A stretch of DNA of 64,000 bases from Geothrix sp. 21YS21S-2 (GTDB lineage: Bacteria > Acidobacteriota > Holophagae > Holophagales > Holophagaceae): the NCBI RefSeq assembly GCF_030846775.1, contig NZ_CP132910.1:3382001-3446000 (forward strand), given 5' to 3'. Both the position numbers and the translations under genes were made by a program. Positions 8,819-16,900 of this stretch are shown here, piece after piece (position 1 is the first letter of the stretch; each line of letters starts with the position of its first letter). The notes below the pieces were generated by a model that worked only from the letters and a program-made list of their open reading frames with translations, had not been told where the DNA came from and ran no database searches.

Positions 8819-9882
8819 AGCGCTCGGACTTCCACTTCGACCTCCCCCCGGAGCTCATCGCCCAGCATCCCGCGCCCGCGAGGGACGGCGCGCGGCTCCT
8901 GGTGGCGGACCCGGTCACCCGGACGCTCCAGCACCGGTCCATCCGCGACCTGCCCGGCCTGGTGCCGGAGGGGACCCTCTGCGTGCCCAACGACGTGAAG
9001 GTGCGCCATGCCCGGCTGCCGCTTCGGCGGGCCGGGGGCGGCGAGGGGGAGGCCCTGCTGCTGCGCGCTCTGCCGGGCGGCTGCTTCGAGGCCCTGGTGC
9101 GGCCCGGGGCGCGCCTCAAGCCCGGCAAGGCCGCCCACGTGGTGGACGCCGCGGGCCAGGTGCTGGCGGAAGTGCGCGTGGAGGAGGCCCTGGAGGAGGG
9201 GCTGCGCCGGGTGCGGGTCCTGGGACCCGGCGGCGGAGAGCTGGACTGGGACGCGGTGGACGCCATCGGCCGCCTGCCCCTGCCGCCCTACATCACCCAC
9301 CCCGCGGACGCCGAGGACGAGGGCCGCTACCAGACGGTCTTCCACGCCCGGGACGGCGAGGCCGTGGCCGCGCCCACCGCCGGCCTGCACTTCACGGAGG
9401 AGCTCATCGGCGCCCTGGAGGCCCGGGGCTGCCTCTGGAGCCCGGTGCGCCTCCACGTGGGCCTGGGCACCTTCCGCCCCATGACGGCCGAGGATCTGGG
9501 CGACCACGTCATGCACGAGGAGCGCTACGAGGTTCCCGAGGCCACCGCGGCCCTGCTGGAACCGGTGCTGCGGGAGCGGGCCCGGTCCCTGCTGGCGGTG
9601 GGCACCACCAGCCTGCGGACCCTGGAGGCCGCCTGGGACGGTTCGTCCCTGCGGCGTTCCGGCTCGACCCGCATCTTCATCCAGCCCGGCTGCCGCCTGC
9701 GGACCGCGGACCTGCTGCTCACGAACTTCCACCTGCCTGAGAGCACCTTGTTCGTGCTGGTCTCGGCGCTTCTGGGCGTGGATTTCGCGCAGGAGGCCTA
9801 CCGGGAGGCCATCCGGGAGCGGTACCGGTTCTTCAGCTACGGCGATGCGATGCTCATCTTGAACGCGAGACCCGAACGCTAA
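8815..9882 (+). CDS. queA: S-adenosylmethionine:tRNA ribosyltransferase-isomerase
   Basis: 355 aa, the usual QueA length. The enzyme transfers the ribosyl part of SAM to 7-aminomethyl-7-deazaguanine in tRNA to give epoxyqueuosine. Family landmarks are visible: the N-terminal FDLPPELIAQHP, the central TAGLHFTEELI, HVGLGTFRPM, and the C-terminal TNFHLPESTLFVLVSALLG. The start overlaps the msbA stop (ATGA). No other queuosine gene is in the window. It is the last gene of the rightward run that begins at rnc. Confidence 0.95.
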   Translation: MKRSDFHFDLPPELIAQHPAPARDGARLLVADPVTRTLQHRSIRDLPGLVPEGTLCVPNDVKVRHARLPLRRAGGGEGEALLLRALPGGCFEALVRPGARLKPGKAAHVVDAAGQVLAEVRVEEALEEGLRRVRVLGPGGGELDWDAVDAIGRLPLPPYITHPADAEDEGRYQTVFHARDGEAVAAPTAGLHFTEELIGALEARGCLWSPVRLHVGLGTFRPMTAEDLGDHVMHEERYEVPEATAALLEPVLRERARSLLAVGTTSLRTLEAAWDGSSLRRSGSTRIFIQPGCRLRTADLLLTNFHLPESTLFVLVSALLGVDFAQEAYREAIRERYRFFSYGDAMLILNARPER

Positions 9883-9891
9883 TTCCTCGGG

Positions 9892-9999
9892 GGACCTCGG
9901 CGATGCGTTCTGTTTCAAGCCCTTTCGGCGCATCCGACTGCAGCGCCGGAGGTCCAGGGAACGAAGCGCATCGCCGAGGCCGCCGAGGGGCCGAGGTCC
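9892..9999. repeat. Intergenic inverted-repeat element
   Basis: Between queA and the DUF2442 gene, CCTCGGCGATGCG (9895-9907) recurs as its exact reverse complement at 9967-9979. An outer GGACCTCGG (9892-9900) recurs inverted as CCGAGGTCC at 9991-9999. The two arms can form alternative long hairpins. There is no T-run on the plus side, so it is not a standard terminator for queA; a dispersed REP-like element is plausible. Confidence 0.5.
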
Positions 10000-10114
10000 G
10001 CCGAAAAAACATTAAATAAGTATCTTTATTATTGCATTTAGGTTTGATTTACACACGGACGTGGCAATCGGGCGTGCCGGGCAAGCTACGATGGATGTGG
10101 AAGAGGTGAAATTC

Positions 10115-10372
10115 ATGGACATCATGAACACCGTAAAAGCCCTGGATACCAAGGCTCGCCGCGTATGGGTGGAGGCCGGCCGCATCCAGCTCGAGACCGA
10201 GGATGGCCGTACCGCGTCGGTGCCCATTTCGTTCTACCCCCAGCTGGCCTGGGGCAAGGAAGAGGATCTGAAGAAGGTGCGGCTCCTGGGTGGCGGGCAG
10301 ATGATCCACTGGCCCCGGCTGGAGGAGGCGCTCCGGCCCTCCGACCTGCTGCGGGACGCGAAGATCTGCTGA
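10115..10372 (+). CDS. DUF2442 domain protein
   Basis: 85-aa cytoplasmic protein. ATG 10115 is preferred because GAGG lies 8 nt upstream; in-frame starts at GTG 10061 and ATG 10091 lack such a site. The pattern of a strand with RRVWVEAGRIQLETEDGR, then SFYPQLAWG, RLLGGGQMIHWPRLEEALRPSDLL matches DUF2442, a small family often found as the second gene of toxin-antitoxin-like pairs with DUF4160. No DUF4160 partner is present here, so its role is unknown. The upstream leader (10010-10060) is AT-rich and probably holds its promoter. It converges on the PfkB gene with 5 nt between them. Confidence 0.75.
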   Translation: MDIMNTVKALDTKARRVWVEAGRIQLETEDGRTASVPISFYPQLAWGKEEDLKKVRLLGGGQMIHWPRLEEALRPSDLLRDAKIC

Positions 10373-10377
10373 AAACC

Positions 10378-11247
10378 TTAATCGGGTAAGGATGCCAGGA
10401 AGGCGCGGGTGTCCGGCGTGGCCCCCGGCTGGGTGCACACGTAGGCGGACAGCTGCGCGGCGCGCCGGTGGACGGCGGGAAGCGGAAGTCCCTGGACCAG
10501 GCCCGCCGCCAGGGCGGCGGTGAAGGCGTCGCCGGCGCCCACGGTGTCCACCACCTCCACCTTCACGCCGGGTTCCACCAGGGGGGCGCCCCCGGCATGG
10601 AGCTCGCTGCCCCTGGAACCGAGGGTGAGGGCCACGAGTTTGAGGCCGTACCGCCTGCGCAGGCCCTCGGCTCCGCCGGCGCCGCACATGTCGGCCACCA
10701 GGGGCAGTTCGTCCTCGTTGAGTTTCAGGACGTCGCAGAGGCCCAGGAAGGCGCGCACCCGCTCGGGGCTGTGGTAGTCCTGGCGGAGGTTCACGTCGAA
10801 GATGCGCAGGCAGCCCGGGGACGCGGCGGCCAGGAAGCGGCGCACGGTGTCCAGGGTGCGGGGGCCCCGGGAGGCCAGGGTCCCGAAGCAGATGGCGGCG
10901 GCCCCGGCGGCCACCTGGCCCAGGTCCGGCGTCCAGGCCAGGGCGTCCCAGGCCACGTCCGGGTGGATGGCGTAGGTGGGATGGCCATGGGGATCCAGGG
11001 CGACCGCCACGGTGCCGGTGGGGAGCGCGGGGTCCACCTGCACGGGGCCGCCGTCCACGCCCAGGGACCGGAGGCGCTCCAGGGCTTCGCGGCCCAGGGC
11101 GTCGTCCCCCACGCGGCTCACCACCGACCCGGCGCAGCCCAGGCGGGAGGCGTGGCAGGCGAAGTTGGCGGGGGCGCCGCCCAGGCGCCGCCCGCCAGGG
11201 TAGATGTCCCACAGCAGCTCGCCGATGCCGACGACCCGCGGTGCCAT
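10378..11247 (-). CDS. PfkB-family sugar kinase (fructokinase-like)
   Basis: 289 aa. Begins at ATG 11247 (MAPRVVGIGELLWDIYPGG), which shares one base with the stop of the upstream gene. PfkB landmarks are the N-terminal GELLWD and LGGAPANFACHASRLG for sugar binding, and the C-terminal DTVGAGDAFTAALAAGL with the catalytic Asp of GAGD near residue 235. Such enzymes phosphorylate fructose, ribose or related sugars with ATP in the cytoplasm. The N-terminal GGAPANFA form is most like fructokinases, but the substrate is not certain. Confidence 0.88.
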   Translation of the reverse strand: MAPRVVGIGELLWDIYPGGRRLGGAPANFACHASRLGCAGSVVSRVGDDALGREALERLRSLGVDGGPVQVDPALPTGTVAVALDPHGHPTYAIHPDVAWDALAWTPDLGQVAAGAAAICFGTLASRGPRTLDTVRRFLAAASPGCLRIFDVNLRQDYHSPERVRAFLGLCDVLKLNEDELPLVADMCGAGGAEGLRRRYGLKLVALTLGSRGSELHAGGAPLVEPGVKVEVVDTVGAGDAFTAALAAGLVQGLPLPAVHRRAAQLSAYVCTQPGATPDTRAFLASLPD

Positions 11248-11594
11248 CAAAGGTAGTCCATGAACTGGTGGAGGACGGGGATCTTGTGGCGCTTGCCCTT
11301 GCAGGCCTGCAGCACGGAGATGACGGACATGGCCAGGCACCACATGAGCCACACGGGCAGGAAGAACCGCAGGAACACCCACCCCAGCAGGGGGAACAGG
11401 CCCATGATCGCCAGGGCCAGGGCCAGGCTCACCTCGGTGAAGGCCAGCAGCACGCCCTGGCGGGAGTGCCACAGGAGCTCCTCGTCATCCCTGCGCCGAA
11501 GGTAGGGCAGGAAGGCCCAGGGTCCGGCGTAGCAGAGGATGAGATCCCTCAGGCGGTCGCCCGTGTAAAGGGGGGCAGGGGACTCAAGGGACAC
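11247..11594 (-). CDS. Small membrane protein, DUF4870/Tic20-like
   Basis: 115 aa starting at GTG 11594, with GGAGG 7 nt upstream. Two or three hydrophobic helices follow a short N-terminus (around LLAFTEVSLALALAIMGLF and WVFLRFFLPVWLMWCLAM). The conserved ending, where a QACKG motif is followed by KIPVL, is typical of DUF4870 inner-membrane proteins. The function of that family is unknown. It is coupled to the downstream PfkB kinase by a TGATG overlap. Confidence 0.7.
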   Translation of the reverse strand: MSLESPAPLYTGDRLRDLILCYAGPWAFLPYLRRRDDEELLWHSRQGVLLAFTEVSLALALAIMGLFPLLGWVFLRFFLPVWLMWCLAMSVISVLQACKGKRHKIPVLHQFMDYL

Positions 11595-11610
11595 GTAGCG
11601 ACCTCCGGAC

Positions 11611-12384
11611 TTAAAATAGCATCAGCAGGGCCACGCAGGCCATGAGGATGGCGAAGCCCTTGCGGAGCCTGGGGGCGTTCAGGCGGGTGGCAATGCGGGC
11701 GCCGCCGTAGGCGCCGAACAGGAAGCCGACAGCCACGCCGGCCATGATGAGCCAGGGCAGGCCGCCCTGGTGCCGGGCGTAGACGATGACCCCGGGCAGG
11801 CCGATGGGGGCGAGCATGAAGGCCAGGCAAGCCGCCTGGGCCTCGTGCTGGGGGAGGTCCAGGCTCCACACCAGGAAGGGGATGATGACGATGCCGCCCC
11901 CGATGCCCAGGAGGCCCGAGAGCAGGCCCGCCGCGAGGCCGATGCCCAGGCCGGGCAGGACCATCTCCCGCGCCGTGGGGACCCGCGTCTCCCGTCCGGG
12001 CGCCAGGGGCTTCTGGAGCCAGGTGCGCACGGCCAGGATGGCCAGGAAGACGCCGAACACGGTGCGCAGGGGGCCGTCGGGGATATGGGAGGCGAGCCGG
12101 GCCCCGCTCCAGACCCCGGGGAGGAAGGCTGCGGTGAGGCAGCCCACCAGGGGCCAGTGGATGCGGATGCCCCGCTGGCGGAAGTGGAGCACCGCGGGCA
12201 GGCCGTTGGGCAGGAGCATGGCCGCCAGGGTCACCCCCTGGGCCTGGTGCTGGGACAGGCCCAGCAGGAGCCCCAGCATGGGGATGAGGATGATGCCCCC
12301 GCCGATGCCGAAGAGGCCGGAGAGGATTCCGCCGCAGAGGCCCGCGGCCATGGATCCCGCGGCAAGTACCAGGGGTGCCGTCAT
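11611..12384 (-). CDS. TauE/SafE family sulfite/anion exporter-like permease
   Basis: 257 aa, very hydrophobic, with about eight predicted membrane helices arranged as two repeats, each containing GLFGIGGGI / GLLGIGGGI (about residues 23-32 and 159-168). This duplicated motif is the mark of the TauE/SafE (DUF81) family, which moves organosulfur compounds or sulfite across the inner membrane. ATG 12384 has AAGGAGG 8 nt upstream. It heads a leftward group with the small membrane protein and the PfkB kinase, and is divergent from the phosphoesterase-like gene. Confidence 0.88.
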   Translation of the reverse strand: MTAPLVLAAGSMAAGLCGGILSGLFGIGGGIILIPMLGLLLGLSQHQAQGVTLAAMLLPNGLPAVLHFRQRGIRIHWPLVGCLTAAFLPGVWSGARLASHIPDGPLRTVFGVFLAILAVRTWLQKPLAPGRETRVPTAREMVLPGLGIGLAAGLLSGLLGIGGGIVIIPFLVWSLDLPQHEAQAACLAFMLAPIGLPGVIVYARHQGGLPWLIMAGVAVGFLFGAYGGARIATRLNAPRLRKGFAILMACVALLMLF

Positions 12385-12456
12385 GCGAATGCCTCCTTCA
12401 CCACTCTAAATGGGGGCCGGTCATGTTCCAATGGAATGGATTGGAATGACAGCCCC

Positions 12457-13242
12457 ATGCAGATCAAGTTCTCCGAAGATGTGATCCTCGACAGCCGCCG
12501 CGCCATCCTGATGCCCCGCCAGGAGACCCTGGTCATCGCCGACCTGTTCCTGGGCCTGGGCGCCGGGCGGAGGAAACGTCCGGATGCCCTGCCCAACGGC
12601 CAGCAGCACGAGATCTGGGAACGTCTCCTGGGCCTGCTGGAGGACTTCAAGCCCAAGCGGGTGGCCATCCTGGGCGACATCAAGCCCAACCAGGGCCATC
12701 TGGAGGAGGACGAGGCCGAGGAGCTGCGCCTCCTCTTCCGCAAGCTGGGCAACCACGGGCGGGAGGTCATCCAGGTGGTGGGCCACCCCGAGCGCAGCTG
12801 GGGCCCCTCCCTGGAGGGCACCGGGATCCAGCCCATGGACACCTACCGGGTGGGCATCAACACCCTCATGCACCGCCGGCGCATCTTCGTGTATCCCCGC
12901 CACGATCCCCCCACGGGCTTCTGGATCAACGGCGGCCTCCACCCCCTTTTCGCCGTGCCCATGGCCGGGCCCGACCAGCAGGAGGAGTGGCTGCGCTACC
13001 CCGCCTTCCTCTACACCGGCTTCGCGCTGGTGATGCCGAGCTTCGTGTCCTACGCCCAGGGCTGGGAAGTGATGCAGCCCGAGCGGCTCCCCAAGCAGGC
13101 CCGGGCCTGGAAGGTTGTGGGGGACAACCTGCTGTCGCCGCTGTCCCTGCCGGACCTGCCGTCGCCGCCGGACAGCCAGAAGCTGATCACCAGGCCCCCG
13201 GCACGGGGAAAGCACCGGGAGAACCGGGGCGAGGAGAGCTAG
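12457..13242 (+). CDS. Degenerate metallophosphoesterase-like protein
   Basis: 261 aa. The order of motifs resembles ICC/PdeM-type calcineurin phosphoesterases: ETLVIADLFLGLG near residue 23, RVAILGDIKPN near 68 and VIQVVGHPER near 105. Key metal ligands appear changed: the usual DxH is DLF (Asp29, Phe31), and the usual GNH[DE] is GHPE. Asp74 of the GD motif is kept. It may have lost or altered catalysis. An in-frame ATG at 12436 would add seven residues; neither start has a strong ribosome binding site. Its 3' end overlaps the convergent esterase-like gene by 56 nt. Confidence 0.6.
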   Translation: MQIKFSEDVILDSRRAILMPRQETLVIADLFLGLGAGRRKRPDALPNGQQHEIWERLLGLLEDFKPKRVAILGDIKPNQGHLEEDEAEELRLLFRKLGNHGREVIQVVGHPERSWGPSLEGTGIQPMDTYRVGINTLMHRRRIFVYPRHDPPTGFWINGGLHPLFAVPMAGPDQQEEWLRYPAFLYTGFALVMPSFVSYAQGWEVMQPERLPKQARAWKVVGDNLLSPLSLPDLPSPPDSQKLITRPPARGKHRENRGEES

Positions 13243-15064
13243 CGGCCCAAGGCTGGGAGGGGTGGATGCGTTCCAGGAAGATCAGGGCGTCCAGTTCTTC
13301 GGGGGCGTTGATGGCAAGGGCGTGCGGGCGGGAAGGGTCGAAGCACAGGGGTATGAAACGGACGCCTTGGGGCGAATCCAGCCAGCGTCGAGTCTCTCCC
13401 TGGGGCCGGCCAGGGCGCAGGTCGAGGAGGAGCCGCGGCAGGCCGGTGGATCCCAGGGCTTCGTCCAGGGTGGCCCGGGGGTCCGGACCCACCTCGAAGG
13501 GGACCCAGGCCGGATCTTCCCGGCCGGCCTCCAGGGCCATGAACCCGCCGCGCCGGAAGGTCATCGCGACGGGTACGTAGTCGGCCCCGAGTTCCTGCGC
13601 GAGATGCCAGCCCATGGTGGGCCATCCCATCGAGTTCCGGAGGGATCTGGCGACGTGGCCGCAGTGGGCGAAAACCAGCACGCGGCCTCGAACGCCTTCC
13701 TGCCGCAGGACCCACCGGACATTTTCGGCCATGGCCAGCTCCCGGGCCCGGGACCCGCCCGTCAGATCCACAGCCAGTGGAATGAATTGGCCCAGCGCCA
13801 CCAGCGACCGCCGCTGCCTTTCCAGGGACCGGGAGTCCAGGGCCGTGGTCAGCGCGTCGAGCCGCCGTTGAAGAAGCTCCAGGGCGGCCCGCCACCGGTC
13901 GGCCCGGGCCTGATCGCCCGGAAAGCCAGCCTCCCGGGCAGAACCGAGGTCCCCGAGTACCCTCTGGAAGTGGGACGCGGTCCTGGGATCATGCCGGCGA
14001 AAGAAGGTGAGGGCCCAGCGATAGGCGGGTCCAGGATCGGCCGGATCGATCCCGTAGATCCTGAATCTCGAATCCCGCGGCCTGGGGCCGTTGAAACGGC
14101 GCAGCCACTGGAGCAGGTCCCGGATCTCGCCGGTACGGTAGGCAAGGGGAAGGGCCTGGACGGATTCGGATTCTTCGCCCTGGATGAAGGCATCGAGCGT
14201 GAAGCCATCGCTGGGGGAAAGCTCCAGCGCGATGGCCCGGGGTTCTCCGCGACCGCCAAGGCACTGGATCACCTCGTGGACGATCTGGCGGAATTCCCTG
14301 GACCCGTGCGTGGCCTCCCCCAGGCCCAGCACGGCGCCGGACCTCAGCAAACCGTCCAGGCGGCCTGGGTCCCCGGTTTCCAGCGGGACGGCCTGGGCCT
14401 GAAGCCAGCCCACCGTTTTCCGCGGGGCGGGTGACGGCTCCGGAACGAGCACTGCGTTCCGGTCCTGGGGCACCCGTCCAGCCTCAAGCCACTCGCCCGG
14501 GTGCATCAGCCCCTTCGCCCACGGAAGGAAGAAATACGTCCCGGGGGCAACCGCGACCTCGTAGCGGCCATCTCGGATCCGGACCAGACGGACCGAAGCG
14601 GCCGTCAGGAGGGGACCCCCCAGGGGAGGCACAAGCCCCAGGATACCGTCCAGGGGGTGGCCCCCGAGGTCCCGGATCTCGCCGCGCAAAGGGGACCCGC
14701 CGCCCTGCAGCTGGAGCGGGAAAGGCAGGGTGTAGGTGGAACCCGGGTCCACGGAGAACCGGCTCACATTGGCACCGATGAAGGCCGGATGGCTCACCGA
14801 AAGGCCGTGAGGACCCGGCGGCAGCGAGAAGCGGAAGCGGCCCCGCCGATCCGTCCGCTGCCAGGCCACCCTTTCGAAGCCGCTCCAGCCCTCTACCGGA
14901 TCAAGCGGAAAGACTGCGACCGCGGCACCCGGTTCAGGTTTGCCGGAAGGGTCGAGTACCTGACCCTCCACCACCCCCGTCACCGGGCGGCAGGAGAGGC
15001 TTCCGCCCAGAAGCCAGCAGAGGATCGCAGCCAGGGCCAGCCCGGGATGCCGCCTCGCGTTCAC
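13187..15064 (-). CDS. Erythromycin esterase-like lipoprotein with carboxypeptidase-regulatory-like domain
   Basis: 625 aa. GTG 15064 gives a signal peptide ending in GGSLSC, a likely lipobox. A carboxypeptidase-regulatory-like beta-sandwich follows (VEGQVLDPSGKPEPGAAV, about residues 30-110), then an erythromycin-esterase-type domain from about residue 260. That domain carries the family motifs GLGEATHGSREF, an Ala-rich strand ending in ELSPSDGF, and VLVFAHCGHVARS. EreA/EreB enzymes open macrolide rings, but most relatives act on unknown substrates, so resistance should not be assumed. It lies 19 nt after a small GG-leader-like gene. Confidence 0.75.
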   Translation of the reverse strand: MNARRHPGLALAAILCWLLGGSLSCRPVTGVVEGQVLDPSGKPEPGAAVAVFPLDPVEGWSGFERVAWQRTDRRGRFRFSLPPGPHGLSVSHPAFIGANVSRFSVDPGSTYTLPFPLQLQGGGSPLRGEIRDLGGHPLDGILGLVPPLGGPLLTAASVRLVRIRDGRYEVAVAPGTYFFLPWAKGLMHPGEWLEAGRVPQDRNAVLVPEPSPAPRKTVGWLQAQAVPLETGDPGRLDGLLRSGAVLGLGEATHGSREFRQIVHEVIQCLGGRGEPRAIALELSPSDGFTLDAFIQGEESESVQALPLAYRTGEIRDLLQWLRRFNGPRPRDSRFRIYGIDPADPGPAYRWALTFFRRHDPRTASHFQRVLGDLGSAREAGFPGDQARADRWRAALELLQRRLDALTTALDSRSLERQRRSLVALGQFIPLAVDLTGGSRARELAMAENVRWVLRQEGVRGRVLVFAHCGHVARSLRNSMGWPTMGWHLAQELGADYVPVAMTFRRGGFMALEAGREDPAWVPFEVGPDPRATLDEALGSTGLPRLLLDLRPGRPQGETRRWLDSPQGVRFIPLCFDPSRPHALAINAPEELDALIFLERIHPSQPWAASSPRPGSPGAFPVPGAW

Positions 15065-15083
15065 AGACAGCCGGCAGCGGTGA

Positions 15084-15392
15084 TCAGTTGCGGACCACGT
15101 GGGGCTTCCCGTAGCCGGTGGCCAGCCGATGCTGGAGCATGTGGACGCTGTGGTTCGGGTCGGGAGGTCCCAGGATTCCGGGGTTCGCCTTGACCAGGGC
15201 ATCGAACCTGGCCTGCCCGGCGGCCAATTGCTGGTCGCGGATGCCCCCGGGACGAAGGTAGGGGTCATCATCCCTGTTGAGATGCGTGGTCCGGACAAGG
15301 GAATTCCAGGGAAACCGGGAGATCATTCCTCCGGTGACCCCATCGAGCACGGAATCGTCAATGCGCGGCAAGGAGGGTGAAACGGTTCTCAT
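15084..15392 (-). CDS. Small protein with bacteriocin-like GG leader
   Basis: 102 aa beginning at ATG 15392, with AAAGGAG 5 nt upstream, so translation is well supported. The first 22 residues contain IDDSVLDGVTGG, close to the leader pattern in which an acidic/hydrophobic stretch ends in a Gly-Gly cleavage site of peptides exported by C39-peptidase ABC transporters. The remaining 80 residues are polar, Pro/Asn/His-rich and match nothing I know. No transporter or modifying enzyme is adjacent; the esterase-like lipoprotein follows in the same operon. Confidence 0.6.
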   Translation of the reverse strand: MRTVSPSLPRIDDSVLDGVTGGMISRFPWNSLVRTTHLNRDDDPYLRPGGIRDQQLAAGQARFDALVKANPGILGPPDPNHSVHMLQHRLATGYGKPHVVRN

Positions 15393-15520
15393 GGCGTCTC
15401 CTTTCAGGGAAGGGCGGAATCAGCGGCCGGCTTGCTGAAGCCGGGCCGAATTCCGTCCAGGAAGGAGTGTCCTGGAGGCCGGGGCAGGTTCCCCGGTGGG
15501 GCTTCCCTCCCCGGGTTCCG

Positions 15521-16504
15521 TCAGTCCAGCATTCCCTTTTCGCGCATCCAGTCGTCGTTGAAGATCGTGCTCAGGTAGCGCGAGGCGCTGTCGGGGAAGA
15601 GGATGGCCACCCGCGCATCGGGCGCCAGGGTGGGCGCGATCCTGCGCAGGGCGTGGATCACGGCGCCGCTGGAGCCGCCCACCAGGAGGCCCTCGGTCCG
15701 GGCCAGTTCCCGGGCGGCGAGGAAGGCATCCCGGTCGGACACCTGGACCATCTCGTCGATCACGGAGAAGTCCGCGCAGCCGATGAGGAACTCGTCGCCC
15801 AGGCCTTCCAGGAGGTAGGGGGCGGCCTTGCCGGGTTCGCCTGTCTTGAAGAAGGGCGTGAACACCGAGCCCACCACGTCCACGGCCACGATCCGGACGG
15901 CGGGGTTGCGCTCCTTCAGGTAGCGGCCCACGCCCCCGATGGTGCCGCCGGTGCCCATGCCGGCCACGAAGACGTCGATCCTGCCGTCCATCTGGTCCCA
16001 CACCTCGGGCCCGGTGCCCAGGTAGTGGGCCTCGTTGTTCTCGCGGTTGTTGTGCTGGTCGGGGAAGTAGCAGTGCGGCGTCTCCCGGGCCAGGCGGGGG
16101 GTGATGAGGTTGTAGCTGTCGGGATGCTCCGGGGGCAGGCTGGTGTCGACCCGGACCACGTCCACGCCCAGGGCGGTGAGCTGGTCCAGCTTCTCCTTGG
16201 AGGTGCGGTCCCGCACCACGGCCTTGAGGGTGTAGCCCTTCTGGATGGCGGCCAGGGCCAGGCCCATGGCGGTGTTGCCCGAGGAGTTCTCCAGGATCAC
16301 GTCGCCCGGCTGGAGGCGCCCGTCCTTCTCGGCCTGCTCCACCAGGTACTTGGCGATGCGGTCCTTGCTGCTGCCCATGGGGTTCAGGTACTCGAGCTTG
16401 ACCCACACCGGGAAGGGCATCCCGGCCGTGATGCGGCGCAGGCGCACCAGGGGGGTGTTGCCGATGACGTCGAGGAGGCTGTCGTAGACCCGCTTGTCAC
16501 GCAT
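15521..16504 (-). CDS. Cysteine synthase / cystathionine beta-synthase family PLP enzyme
   Basis: 327 aa fold-type-II PLP enzyme. The start at ATG 16504 gives YDSLLDVIGNTPLVRL; the PLP lysine is Lys47 in NPMGSSKDRI, and the phosphate-binding loop is GTGGTIGG. ENSSGNTAMGLA is the substrate-binding motif. The segment HNNRENNEAHYLGTGPEVWDQ (positions given by key residues N, H and Y) is closer to cystathionine beta-synthase than to CysK, but no CBS regulatory domain is present. It condenses serine or O-acetylserine with a thiol. The start overlaps the ridA stop by 8 nt. Confidence 0.85.
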   Translation of the reverse strand: MRDKRVYDSLLDVIGNTPLVRLRRITAGMPFPVWVKLEYLNPMGSSKDRIAKYLVEQAEKDGRLQPGDVILENSSGNTAMGLALAAIQKGYTLKAVVRDRTSKEKLDQLTALGVDVVRVDTSLPPEHPDSYNLITPRLARETPHCYFPDQHNNRENNEAHYLGTGPEVWDQMDGRIDVFVAGMGTGGTIGGVGRYLKERNPAVRIVAVDVVGSVFTPFFKTGEPGKAAPYLLEGLGDEFLIGCADFSVIDEMVQVSDRDAFLAARELARTEGLLVGGSSGAVIHALRRIAPTLAPDARVAILFPDSASRYLSTIFNDDWMREKGMLD

Positions 16505-16883
16505 CGGCGGGGATCTCCGCCACCAGCTCGATCTCCACCTTGGCGCCCCGGGGGAGGGCGGCGACCTGCACGGTGCTGCGGGCGGGCTTGGCGCCGCCCA
16601 GAAGCTTCTCGTAGACGGCGTTGAAGGCGCCGAACTCGGCCAGGTCCGTGAGGAAGACCGTGGTCTTGAGGACATGGGACCAGTCGGTGCCCGCGGCCTC
16701 GAGCACGGCGGCGAGGTTGGCCACCACGCGCCCGGTCTGGGCCTCGATGGGGCCGGTGACCAGCTCCATGCTGCCGGGCACCAGGGGGATCTGGCCGGCG
16801 GTGAACAGGAGGTTTCCCGAGATGCAGGCCTGGGAGTAGGGGCCGATGGCGCCGGGGGCGTTGGGGGTGGCGACGGTCTTCAT
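16497..16883 (-). CDS. ridA: RidA family imine/enamine deaminase
   Basis: 128 aa. RidA hydrolyses reactive 2-aminoacrylate and other enamines made by PLP enzymes. The conserved N-terminus (PNAPGAIGPYSQA), the central QTGRVVANLAAVLEAAG and the C-terminal ARSTVQVAALPRGAKVEIE with the key Arg are visible. ATG 16883 has GGAG 7 nt upstream. It overlaps the following PLP-dependent cysteine/cystathionine synthase gene, which fits its job because such enzymes release 2-aminoacrylate. Confidence 0.93.
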   Translation of the reverse strand: MKTVATPNAPGAIGPYSQACISGNLLFTAGQIPLVPGSMELVTGPIEAQTGRVVANLAAVLEAAGTDWSHVLKTTVFLTDLAEFGAFNAVYEKLLGGAKPARSTVQVAALPRGAKVEIELVAEIPADA

Positions 16884-16900
16884 GACGGACTCCTTGGGGT

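Noticed and set aside
13187-15064. Macrolide resistance gene
   Set aside because: The erythromycin-esterase fold is widespread with unknown substrates, and this is an envelope lipoprotein with an extra domain; resistance cannot be inferred.
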